A stretch of DNA of 26,373 nt. It comes from a virus. The stretch spans positions 1-26,373 of IMG/VR virus record IMGVR_UViG_3300048006_000014; one strand, given 5' to 3'. Positions 17,508 to 24,769 of this stretch are shown here, piece by piece. The notes beneath the pieces are model-generated. The model was not told the DNA's origin and made no database searches. It saw nothing but the letters and a program-made list of their open reading frames with translations. The stretch's first letter is position 1. Every line of letters starts with the position of its first letter. The position numbers and the translations under genes were made by a program.

Positions 17508-17524
17508 ACCAAATTTGGAATAAT

Positions 17525-17815
17525 ATGAAAATAAAAGAACAAGTACGATACAACCGAAAAGAAGATAAAATAGAAGTTGCACGTACATTTGATAGCCAAC
17601 CTAGCCTAGACAGAGCAGAAGATTTACGTAAGGCAAAAGTTGGTATGACTGGTGAAAATCGTTTAGTAGGCTCTATACCTTTACACATCATGGCTCAATG
17701 GTGCAAGGATGCAGGTGTACAATGGAACGATATTGAAGCTCGTAAAGAAGTTGTCAGAAAGAACATATTAAGTGGAGAGTTTGACAAATTCCGAGTATGG
17801 CAAGGCACATTTTAA
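17525..17815 (+). CDS. Small conserved-type phage protein after the capsid gene
   Basis: A 96-residue protein with a basic N-terminal half (KIKEQVRYNRKEDKIEVART) and a C-terminal half, VGSIPLHIMAQWCKDAGVQW then FDKFRVWQGTF, which I recognise as recurring in marine phages behind capsid genes but cannot name. The ribosome site is weak (GGAA 4-5 bases before the ATG). It is the first gene after the competing hairpins, so its expression is probably separated from that of the capsid gene. A head-completion or accessory structural role is possible; the evidence is position only. Confidence 0.75.
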   Translation: MKIKEQVRYNRKEDKIEVARTFDSQPSLDRAEDLRKAKVGMTGENRLVGSIPLHIMAQWCKDAGVQWNDIEARKEVVRKNILSGEFDKFRVWQGTF

Positions 17816-17827
17816 CGGAGAACACGT

Positions 17828-18754
17828 ATGGCTGATACAACTACTACAACGTTTTCCCTTGTTAAGCCTGAAGTTGGAGCTTCAGCAGATACTTGGGGAA
17901 CAAAACTAAACACAAACTTAGATACACTTGATGATTTACTAGATGGCACTACAGCAGTAAAACCTAATTTAACAGCTAGTCAATGGAAAGTAGGTGGCAC
18001 AGCAGTTACATCAACTGCGGCAGAACTCAACGTTCTTGATGGCATTCCTGCAACGCTAACAGCTACAGAACTTGGTTATGTAGATGGTGTTACAAGTGCA
18101 ATACAAACACAGCTAAACGCTATTACAGCTAATAACTGGGTAACTACAGCAAGAATTAATGCAGATGCAGTTACAGGAGCAAAAATTGCAGACGATGCAA
18201 TTAACTCAGAGCATTACACAGATGGCTCAATTGATACAGCACATATTGCAAATGATGCAGTAACAGCAGATAAACTATCTAATTCACTAGGTGATTTAAG
18301 TGGACACGGTGTTTCAGCAATTGGTTTAGATGCCGGTGATTACATCGGTTGGAGTAACAATGCTCACGTTGGCTTTGTAGTAAATGGTAATGAAGAAATG
18401 CGACTTGAAGCTGATGGTGATTTGCACGTTGATGGTGATGTTATTGCATTCTCAACTACAATCTCAGATGCAACATTAAAGTATGACATTAATCCTATTG
18501 ACCACGCTTTAGACAAAGTAGCTCAACTTACAGGTGTTACTTATAAATACCTTAAAGATGGCATGGAGTCAGCAGGTCTACTAGCACAAGATGTTGAAAA
18601 AGTTATGCCTTGTGCAGTATCAGAAAGAAAATTACCACTTCATACTGGTAACGACAATAAATACAAAACTTTAAACTACGACAATCTACACGCTTTACTG
18701 ATTGAGTCTATTAAGGAGCTTACTGCGAAAGTAGAGAAACTGGAGAAAAAATAA
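17828..18754 (+). CDS. Tail fibre with C-terminal S74 self-cleaving chaperone
   Basis: A 308-residue receptor-binding fibre. Residues 5-40 (FSLVKPEVGASADTWGTKLN) are a common virion-attachment N-terminus. Residues 58-100 hold the fibre repeats AELNVLDGI and TELGYVDGVTSAIQTQLNAI. Residues 105-155 repeat short units such as ADDAINSEHY and ANDAVTADKL, consistent with a trimeric shaft. Residues 213-308 are a peptidase S74 intramolecular chaperone: SDATLKYDI supplies the self-cleavage Ser213 and Lys218, then GLLAQDVEKVMP and LNYDNLHALLIESIKELTAK, ending in a coiled coil. The chaperone folds the trimer and is cut off. GGAG is spaced 7 bases from the ATG. The stop overlaps the next start as TAATG. 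It is short for a fibre, so the mature part would be only about 212 residues. Confidence 0.88.
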   Translation: MADTTTTTFSLVKPEVGASADTWGTKLNTNLDTLDDLLDGTTAVKPNLTASQWKVGGTAVTSTAAELNVLDGIPATLTATELGYVDGVTSAIQTQLNAITANNWVTTARINADAVTGAKIADDAINSEHYTDGSIDTAHIANDAVTADKLSNSLGDLSGHGVSAIGLDAGDYIGWSNNAHVGFVVNGNEEMRLEADGDLHVDGDVIAFSTTISDATLKYDINPIDHALDKVAQLTGVTYKYLKDGMESAGLLAQDVEKVMPCAVSERKLPLHTGNDNKYKTLNYDNLHALLIESIKELTAKVEKLEKK

Positions 18755-19695
18755 TGGCATTACAGGGTAGTGGACAAATTTCACTAAGTGATATACAAAC
18801 TGAATTTGGTGGTTCAAACCCCATAGCAATTAGTGAGTATTATGATGCCGCCTCAGGAATACCATCATCAGGTGAAATACAATTAGCGGCAGATTTTTAT
18901 GGAACTTCTAATTATCAAGCTATTACTACAACCGGTGGCTCAGTAACTACTTCAGGTGATTATAAAATTGTGACGTTTACATCATCAGGAACTTTAGGAT
19001 TTACTGCCGCATCAGGTGCGGCTAGTAACACAGTAGATTATTTAGTAGTTGGTGGTGGTGGAAATGGTGGTTCACACGCAGGAGGCGGTGGCGGTGGAAT
19101 GCGTACTGGCACAGTATCGCCTACAACAGCTAGTTACACTATTACTGTAGGTGGTGGCTCGTCAGATAGCTCTGCTGTAGGCATTACATCACAAGGTGGT
19201 GGAAATGGTGGCGGACAATCAGGTGGCTCAGGTGGCGGTGGCGCACATTCAGGCTCATATGGTTCAGGTAGCTATTATGCAGGTGGACAAGGTGGTGGTT
19301 CAGGAGCATCAGGTCAAGGCACAAATGGTGGAACTGGTGGTGGAAACAACTCATTCGCAGGAGCGGGAGGAGGAGGAAAAGGTCAATCAGGTGGTCATGG
19401 TGGACACAAAACGCATGGATTTGGTCATGACCCTAATGGATACACAGGTGGCACAGGTGGAAATGGACAATCATGGTCAGTAAATAGCACCACATATGCA
19501 GGTGGAGGAGCAGGTGGTTCAACGCATGGTTCTTCTTGGGCGCAAGTTATGTCAGGTGGTTCAGGTGGTGGCGGCAATGGTGCAGTTTCAGGTGGTACAG
19601 GGGGTACAGGGAGTGCAAATCTTGGAGGAGGAGGCGGTTCAAATGCTAATGGTGGTTCAGGCATAGTTATATTAAGATATAAATTCCAAAATTAG
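18754..19695 (+). CDS. Glycine-rich tail adhesin
   Basis: A 313-residue protein whose last two thirds (about residues 96-305) are dominated by Gly, Ser and Asn. Its N-terminus, ISLSDIQTEFGGSNPIAISE, is a pattern seen in phage fibre proteins. VDYLVVGGGGNGGSHAGGGG (from about residue 92) and the closing GGSGIVILRYKF are the marks of the Gly-rich phage domain found at fibre tips. Such tips (T-even gp38 type) can form packed polyglycine-II helices that bind receptors; whether this one does is inference. It is translationally coupled to the S74 fibre gene (TAATG), so the two probably act in one host-recognition structure. Low-complexity GGT/GGA codon runs make it prone to recombination and to misassembly. 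Confidence 0.8.
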   Translation: MALQGSGQISLSDIQTEFGGSNPIAISEYYDAASGIPSSGEIQLAADFYGTSNYQAITTTGGSVTTSGDYKIVTFTSSGTLGFTAASGAASNTVDYLVVGGGGNGGSHAGGGGGGMRTGTVSPTTASYTITVGGGSSDSSAVGITSQGGGNGGGQSGGSGGGGAHSGSYGSGSYYAGGQGGGSGASGQGTNGGTGGGNNSFAGAGGGGKGQSGGHGGHKTHGFGHDPNGYTGGTGGNGQSWSVNSTTYAGGGAGGSTHGSSWAQVMSGGSGGGGNGAVSGGTGGTGSANLGGGGGSNANGGSGIVILRYKFQN

Positions 19696-19706
19696 AGGTA
19701 TATAAA

Positions 19707-20090
19707 ATGGCACATTTTGCAGTATTAGATGAAAATAACACAGTAACTGCTGTGAACGTAATAGCTGATGCAGATTGTCTTGATGGAGAAACTGAATCAG
19801 AAGCTGTTGGTATTGCGTTTTGCGAATCTCTTTGGGGTGCAGGAACTTACAAGCAAACATCGTATAACAATAAAATAAGAAAACAATTTGCAGAAGTAGG
19901 TGGTACATATGACCCTGTTAGAAATGAATTTATAAAAATAAAACCCTATGCTTCTTGGACTTTAAACGCTACTAATGATTGGACAGCACCAATAAATAAA
20001 CCAGACGATGGCAAAATTTACGAATGGAACGAAAGTGCATATCAAGCCGACAACACAAATGGATGGGATGAAATAATCGTACCAACGTAA
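19707..20090 (+). CDS. Small accessory protein of the tail-fibre locus
   Basis: A 127-residue protein beginning MAHFAVLDENNTVTAVNVI, with GIAFCESLWGAGTYKQTSYN, GGTYDPVRNEFI and PYASWTLNATNDWTAPI segments. This layout is a recurrent small protein of marine phages, especially cyanophages, sitting beside fibre genes, without a known function that I can name. Trp/Tyr/Asn-rich strands and alternating aromatic residues suggest a small beta domain. AGAGG lies 8 bases before the ATG. It is the last gene before the oxygenase-halogenase cassette. Virion association is inferred only. Confidence 0.75.
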   Translation: MAHFAVLDENNTVTAVNVIADADCLDGETESEAVGIAFCESLWGAGTYKQTSYNNKIRKQFAEVGGTYDPVRNEFIKIKPYASWTLNATNDWTAPINKPDDGKIYEWNESAYQADNTNGWDEIIVPT

Positions 20091-20111
20091 AGTTATTCAT
20101 ATAGGAGGAAT

Positions 20112-20714
20112 ATGAAATCAACAACAGCAACTATTTCGGAACTTTTTACTGTTCCTATTTATTCTGTAGACTTAGATTTAGATTTAGATAATTTAAGAAA
20201 ATTCTGCAAATACATACAAAATCATGATGCAACTGGTAGAAAGGTTAGTAATTATGGTGGGTATCAATCAAAAGAATTACCATTAAATACTGAAGTATTA
20301 GATGAATTATTGTTAGAAGTGCATAACCATGCAAACTTTTTTGCTAGTAAATTTATAAATGAAGCTGTGCAAAAAGTTGGCAATATGTGGTTTAATGTTA
20401 ATGGTTATAAAGATTTAAACATGCCCCATAACCATCCCGATTCGCATGTATCAGGAGTTGTATATGTAGATACACCAACTAATTGTGGCAAATTATTGTT
20501 TCAACATCCTAATATGGAAACTTTGTCTTATTATGAAGAAGGAGCGAATATTACAAATAGAAATGCTTACAACTCACAGATATGGGAATTTCAACCAAAA
20601 GAAAATAGAATGTTTTTATTTCCTTCATGGGTTATACATAGCGTAAATCAAAATTTAAACAAAACAAAAAAACGATTGTCATTTGCATTTAATACAAAAC
20701 ACCATGAAAGTTAA
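20112..20714 (+). CDS. 2-oxoglutarate/Fe(II) oxygenase-like protein (first)
   Basis: A 200-residue protein of the putative phage 2OG-Fe(II) oxygenase type (2OG-FeII_Oxy_5-like), an enzyme class that hydroxylates proteins or small molecules using iron, oxygen and 2-oxoglutarate. The core is a WFNVNGYKDLNMPHNHPDSH stretch with candidate metal ligands H106 or H108 and D110, then SGVVYVDTP and FLFPSWVIHSVNQN with distal H176, and R188 (KKRLSFAFN) for the 2OG carboxylate. Three parts of the double-stranded beta-helix are thus present. The AGGAGG site sits close to the ATG (3 bases). The halogenase start lies inside this gene's 3' end, so the two are coupled. A TTAGAT triplet repeat codes for LDLDLD near residue 24. 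Substrate unknown. Confidence 0.78.
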   Translation: MKSTTATISELFTVPIYSVDLDLDLDNLRKFCKYIQNHDATGRKVSNYGGYQSKELPLNTEVLDELLLEVHNHANFFASKFINEAVQKVGNMWFNVNGYKDLNMPHNHPDSHVSGVVYVDTPTNCGKLLFQHPNMETLSYYEEGANITNRNAYNSQIWEFQPKENRMFLFPSWVIHSVNQNLNKTKKRLSFAFNTKHHES

Positions 20715-22215
20715 TTCTGTTTGTATTGTTGGTGGTGGTTCTAGTGGATGGATGATGGCACTTGCACTTAACAAAAAACTGCCTAACTTAGATGTAACTT
20801 TAATAGAATCACCTGACACTAAACCAATTGGTGTAGGTGAGTCAACAATACCATATACAGCTAATTTTTTTGTAGATGTTTTAGGTCTAAAAGAAAAAGA
20901 GTGGATGCCTAAATGCAACGCAACATATAAAGCATCAATTAAGTTTAATGACTTCTATAAAAAAGGAGAAACGTTTTATCATCCTTTTTGGACAAGAGAT
21001 GAAGGTACTTACAATGGATATGATTGGGCAATTAAACAATATTTAACGAACCTGAATAAACCTAACAATATAGATTATTACAGCTCAAGTTACATTGCTT
21101 ACCATATGAGCAAACATAATAAATTTGACAGGCTAAATGATGAATTATTTTCATACGCACATCATATGGATGCGAATAAATTTGGTGAATATTGCAAAAC
21201 TAAATTTAAAGGCAAACACATATTATCAAATGTTAAGCATGTTAAAGTTAATGGGTCAACAATTGTGTCAGTTACGATTGACAAAGAAACAATTAAAGCG
21301 GACATGTTTGTAGACTGCACAGGTTTTAAGGCATTGTTAATAGATAAATCATTACATGAGCCTTTTGTATCTTACAAAGATACACTTTTAAACGACACAG
21401 CATTAACTTGTCAAATTAAATATACAAATAAAAAAACACAAATAGAACCTTACACAGACTGTACAGCATTAAGCTCAGGATGGGCATGGAACATTCCTTT
21501 GTGGCATAGAGTAGGCTCAGGATATGTTTTTAGTAGCAAATTTCAGACATTAGAATCAGCAAAAAAAGAATACAAAAAATATTTAAAGAATAGGTTTGGT
21601 GATGACTCACTAAAAAATATTAAATTTAACACTATTAAAATTAAAACAGGAAAATATAAACGTGGGTGGGTAGGTAATTGTTTGTCTTTAACTTTAGCTT
21701 CAGGATTTATAGAGCCTTTAGAATCAACTGGTTTAGCTTTAGCATGTTATCAAATAAAAGAATTTGTAGAAACTATTTCTAATTATGAGTATTCAAGTTT
21801 TAACAAATTATTATATAACAATGAACTCGATAAAACGTACAACGAAATACATAACTTTGTTTTATTACATTATATTAATACAACACGTGAAGATAGTGAA
21901 TATTGGTCTTATTTAAAAAATAATATTGATGTACCTAATTCTGTACATTCATATCTTAACGAAGATGCTAGTAAATCTACATGGTTTCCTGAAAAATCCA
22001 AAGAATGTATTACAATAGGTTTAAACATACCTACAAAATACAAGCCAAGTAAATTAAGTTGGAATAATATTAGACTAGAATCATATACAAAAAAAGACCA
22101 AGCTTTTATATTATATGATTTAAAGTACATAGATGAGCGCAAACAATATTATGAAAACAAAATTAAAGCTATGTTTAATCTAACAGAATATTTAGAAAAT
22201 AATATATACACATAA
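20704..22215 (+). CDS. Flavin-dependent (tryptophan-type) halogenase
   Basis: A 503-residue enzyme of the tryptophan-halogenase family, which uses reduced flavin, oxygen and halide to make a hypohalous acid that a Lys delivers to an electron-rich substrate. I chose the ATG at 20704 because the flavin-binding GGGSSGW (residues 10-16) then falls at its usual N-terminal place; an in-frame ATG at 20683 would add seven residues. The diagnostic motifs are all present: GVGESTIP (43-50), the family catalytic Lys as K76 (CNATYKASIKF), WAWNIP (260-265, the WxWxIP motif) and FIEPLESTGL (335-344) with E340 and the halide-binding T342-G343. Length is near PrnA and RebH (about 530). No flavin reductase is seen nearby, so reduced flavin must come from the host. 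Cyanophages carry relatives (VirX1, an iodinating enzyme). Substrate unknown. Confidence 0.9.
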   Translation: MKVNSVCIVGGGSSGWMMALALNKKLPNLDVTLIESPDTKPIGVGESTIPYTANFFVDVLGLKEKEWMPKCNATYKASIKFNDFYKKGETFYHPFWTRDEGTYNGYDWAIKQYLTNLNKPNNIDYYSSSYIAYHMSKHNKFDRLNDELFSYAHHMDANKFGEYCKTKFKGKHILSNVKHVKVNGSTIVSVTIDKETIKADMFVDCTGFKALLIDKSLHEPFVSYKDTLLNDTALTCQIKYTNKKTQIEPYTDCTALSSGWAWNIPLWHRVGSGYVFSSKFQTLESAKKEYKKYLKNRFGDDSLKNIKFNTIKIKTGKYKRGWVGNCLSLTLASGFIEPLESTGLALACYQIKEFVETISNYEYSSFNKLLYNNELDKTYNEIHNFVLLHYINTTREDSEYWSYLKNNIDVPNSVHSYLNEDASKSTWFPEKSKECITIGLNIPTKYKPSKLSWNNIRLESYTKKDQAFILYDLKYIDERKQYYENKIKAMFNLTEYLENNIYT

Positions 22216-22224
22216 GGAGGTGTA

Positions 22225-22899
22225 ATGATAGACAGAATGTTTGAATTAAGGAGTCCAACGCCTTTATCGCCATATGCAATGAATTATAAATTTCATCTTT
22301 CTAGGTCAATTTGGGATGACGAAAAACAAATAGATACTATTAAAAAATTTTGTTTAAAAAAAGAAAAAGAAATTCTTAAACTACCATACAACAATGATGG
22401 TGGAACAGAATTAGACGATAATGCAGTTACAACAAGATTTGCAAGATATAACTTATTTGATTTTGTAGACGAATGTCCTGAACTTAAAAATCTATGGGAA
22501 GAAATACACAAACATTGGTATGAAAGAATTAAACGTGAAAATACAACTGCTTATAAAACTAAAATAGTTTGTTGGTTTAATGTTTTGCGACAAGGTGAAC
22601 AAATGGCTGACCACAGACATTCTAATAGATTTTCAGCATATTTAAGTGGTAACATACATTTAGACAATTATCACACGCATACAACCTATAGATATTTAGA
22701 TAATTGGATTGAAATAGAAAATATTAAAGGAGGATTAGTAATGTTTCCAAGTCAATTATTACATGGTACTAATAAATATCATGACAAAAATGAACGAGTT
22801 AGTATAGCATTTGATTTGCATCTTACAAATCTTAACGACATAGAAAACGAAGCTCTACAATTTGCTAGTAGAGATTTTTATAGTGAACAGAAAGATTAA
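22225..22899 (+). CDS. 2-oxoglutarate/Fe(II) oxygenase-like protein (second)
   Basis: A 224-residue protein, distinct from the 20112 gene but with the same core layout: IVCWFNVLRQGEQMADHRHS with candidate ligands H130 and H132, a strand YLSGNIHLDN, then GGLVMFPSQLLHGTNKYHDK with distal H180 and ERVSIAFDLHL with R191. The acidic metal ligand is not clear (H-x-H rather than H-x-D), so the iron site may be unusual or inactive. A strong AAGGAGGTG site precedes the ATG. It immediately follows the halogenase, which suggests the three proteins act on one substrate or pathway. The 3' end overlaps the next gene's start. Family call moderate, function inferred. Confidence 0.65.
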   Translation: MIDRMFELRSPTPLSPYAMNYKFHLSRSIWDDEKQIDTIKKFCLKKEKEILKLPYNNDGGTELDDNAVTTRFARYNLFDFVDECPELKNLWEEIHKHWYERIKRENTTAYKTKIVCWFNVLRQGEQMADHRHSNRFSAYLSGNIHLDNYHTHTTYRYLDNWIEIENIKGGLVMFPSQLLHGTNKYHDKNERVSIAFDLHLTNLNDIENEALQFASRDFYSEQKD

Positions 22900-23464
22900 C
22901 AACGCAATAGCATTTGGCATAGTAGCCGCGTTTTGGATTATTCTAGTTATTCCTGTATCTGTTTATGCTGTAGATGAAAGCTCAATTACTCAAAATACAA
23001 CATCTACGGTGACTACATCATCAGATAACACTACTACAGTCAAATCGCCTCCACCAAGTGCCATATCTCCAAACGTAGGTGGTAACAACTCAGACCTTTG
23101 TACAATATCGTCTAGTGGTGCAATGGGTACGCAAATATTTTCATTAAGTCTTGGTGCTACATATACTGAAAAAAATTGCCTGAGACTAAAAAACGCTAAG
23201 ACATTGTATGATTTTGGTATGAAAGTTGCGGCAGTTTCATTACTATGTGCTGACCCTTCCGGCGAAATCCATAGGGCGATGGCTATGGCAGGCACTCCCT
23301 GCCCCTATATGGGAAAAATAGGAAGTGAAGCAACTGCGGCATGGGAAGTCCATACAGAAGACATACCAGTACCAACACGTGAACACGAAAAATCTGCACA
23401 GGAGAAAAGAGATGATGCAATCAAGATTATGGGTGCTATCGCTTCTGCTTTTTTGTTCTTCTAG
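22883..23464 (+). CDS. Secreted protein with four cysteines (cassette gene 1)
   Basis: A 193-residue protein with a GTG start at 22883; an in-frame TTG at 22862 would put extra residues before the signal peptide. Residues 1-29 (basic NRKINN, then a hydrophobic stretch ending VSVYA) form a signal peptide, with cleavage likely after A29. A Thr/Ser/Pro-rich linker follows (residues 33-65), then a compact domain with C73, C99, C122 and C140 (CTISSSGAMGTQIFSLSLG, then CLRLKNAKTLYDFGMKVAAV and AGTPCPYMGKIG). The C-terminus is hydrophobic (MGAIASAFLFF), possibly a membrane anchor. It overlaps the upstream oxygenase gene by 17 bases and the next gene by 53. Similar proteins recur in marine phages; function unknown. 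Confidence 0.7.
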   Translation: MNRKINNAIAFGIVAAFWIILVIPVSVYAVDESSITQNTTSTVTTSSDNTTTVKSPPPSAISPNVGGNNSDLCTISSSGAMGTQIFSLSLGATYTEKNCLRLKNAKTLYDFGMKVAAVSLLCADPSGEIHRAMAMAGTPCPYMGKIGSEATAAWEVHTEDIPVPTREHEKSAQEKRDDAIKIMGAIASAFLFF

Positions 23465-24275
23465 CATACAAGCTTACAGTTTCGGTTACACACCTAACGT
23501 AGCTATTAGTGGTTTAGAATGGACAATGACTCCTACTTATCTTGGTGCTAATGGCATTAATGGTATGGATGTATCAGGTGTCACTTACAAGTACACTCCT
23601 ATAAAAAACAAAGAGGATGACTACGTTGTTACACTTGAAAATGACAAAATAGGTGGTGGTTATGTGTTTCAAGACAAACAAGACTGGTCACAGCGTGAAG
23701 GTGGTATTGAGGTAAGAAGAACTATCGCCTTGCCATATACTCCACTTGCTGTTTTTGGTGATGGTAGATTAAAACAAGAAGGCACAGGCAGTATAGAAAA
23801 TGCAGATGTTAGATACATATACAGATTTGACCCTTGCTTTGACCCACAAAGTGACCCAAACTGTCCGGGATATAAAAAACCTAAACCACCACCATTACCT
23901 GAGATACCTGATTACGATGCTTTGCAAGATGAGTCAGTAGCTATTGCACAGGCTGAAACAGACAGAAAATTGTTAGATGATGAACAAGCTGAAAAAGAAG
24001 AAGAGGAAGAAGAGGAAGAGGAATCTTTAGAATTTATGTTAGCTGATGTTCAAAACGCGTTGACTATAGCTAATGAAATAGCACAGTCAGTCATACTACA
24101 ACAATTAAACAATGTAACTAATTTAACAAACTACTATGTGTCTACGATACCTGACAATTACTACCCTGATGCTGTAGCTTTACAAGGTGGTACGATAGTG
24201 GATAATAGGAGAGCATTAAGGAGCTTATCGCAGGATGCGAGAATGAATGAGATGATAGAGGAGCAATACAAATGA
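23412..24275 (+). CDS. Secreted protein with acidic coiled tail (cassette gene 2)
   Basis: A 287-residue protein. I chose the ATG at 23412 because AGGAG lies 7 bases upstream and a signal peptide (MMQSRLWVLSLLLFCSSSIQ-A) then starts the protein; a longer frame open to 23325 would bury it. The mature part opens with a beta-type domain to about residue 155: DWSQREGGIEVRRTIALPYT, PLAVFGDG, GSIENADVRYIYRFDPCFDP and PNCPGYKKP, with C142 and C151 as the only mature cysteines. A proline-rich hinge, a run of nine Glu (196-204) and a helical end follow. The segment ALPYTPLAVFGDG is recurrent in marine phages, but I know of no function. It overlaps the previous gene by 53 bases and the next by four (ATGA). 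Confidence 0.7.
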   Translation: MMQSRLWVLSLLLFCSSSIQAYSFGYTPNVAISGLEWTMTPTYLGANGINGMDVSGVTYKYTPIKNKEDDYVVTLENDKIGGGYVFQDKQDWSQREGGIEVRRTIALPYTPLAVFGDGRLKQEGTGSIENADVRYIYRFDPCFDPQSDPNCPGYKKPKPPPLPEIPDYDALQDESVAIAQAETDRKLLDDEQAEKEEEEEEEEESLEFMLADVQNALTIANEIAQSVILQQLNNVTNLTNYYVSTIPDNYYPDAVALQGGTIVDNRRALRSLSQDARMNEMIEEQYK

Positions 24276-24769
24276 AAAAACTATTAATCGCACTTAGCTT
24301 CATACTTTGTGCAACACCAATTATAGCCGCAGATATTAATGGCACAGTAGAATCGAGATGCACAGTAGCGACAACTGTCGATGGCAAATATGGCAATCCG
24401 AACGCATATACGCTGACAACAGACCCTGCTAGTAATGGTCAAGTACCTGTAATTCGCTTTGATACAACCCTAGCCAATGCCTATTATGCTCAGGTGTCAT
24501 TCCCTACTAGCTTTAGCTCAAGTCCATCATTGTCTGACAATGTAACGTGGACTGGTGCTGTGTCTGTAAAAGCTACAGGTGCAGATGGCATGAGCGGCTA
24601 TCAGACTGCATCAACAACTACAAATGGTGGTGCAACAAGACAGTACGCACTTAGCGTTGCAGGTAGTGTTTGGCTACAGTCAACGTCAATAGCTGTATAT
24701 GGTGGTAACAGAGCGTTTCCGGGTGGTGCATATAAATCAGTAGTATTAGCTGAATGCGTAGCTCAGTAG
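24272..24769 (+). CDS. Secreted beta-sandwich protein, pilin-like in layout (cassette gene 3)
   Basis: A 165-residue protein with a clear signal peptide (KKLLIALSFILCATPIIA, cleavage after about A19). The mature part is Ser/Thr/Val/Gly-rich with alternating strands and exactly two cysteines, C30 near its N-terminus and C162 near its end (DINGTVESRCTV and VVLAECVAQ), as in a disulfide that ties the two ends of a small beta sandwich. That layout recalls chaperone-usher pilins and spore-coat U domains, but no signature confirms it. GAGGAG lies 8 bases before the ATG, and the start overlaps the previous stop. Relatives occur in marine phages. A pilin-like role is inference. Confidence 0.6.
   Translation: MKKLLIALSFILCATPIIAADINGTVESRCTVATTVDGKYGNPNAYTLTTDPASNGQVPVIRFDTTLANAYYAQVSFPTSFSSSPSLSDNVTWTGAVSVKATGADGMSGYQTASTTTNGGATRQYALSVAGSVWLQSTSIAVYGGNRAFPGGAYKSVVLAECVAQ

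Noticed and set aside
19196-19483. An out-of-frame + strand open frame inside the Gly-rich adhesin
   Set aside because: The repetitive GGT/GGA codons leave all frames open; the real frame has the ribosome site and the VDYLVVGGGG signature.
20172-20189. TTAGAT repeated three times (codes for LDLDLD)
   Set aside because: Too short and in frame; six-base steps would not shift the reading frame, so a phase-variation role is not supported.
20683-20703. Earlier ATG for the halogenase
   Set aside because: It adds seven residues before the flavin motif and lies deeper in the upstream oxygenase gene; 20704 fits the family N-terminus.
22862-22882. TTG start for the first secreted protein
   Set aside because: GTG at 22883 places the basic residues directly before the hydrophobic signal core.
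23325-23411. Longer N-terminus of the second secreted protein
   Set aside because: It would put 29 charged residues before a clear signal peptide that has its own AGGAG site.
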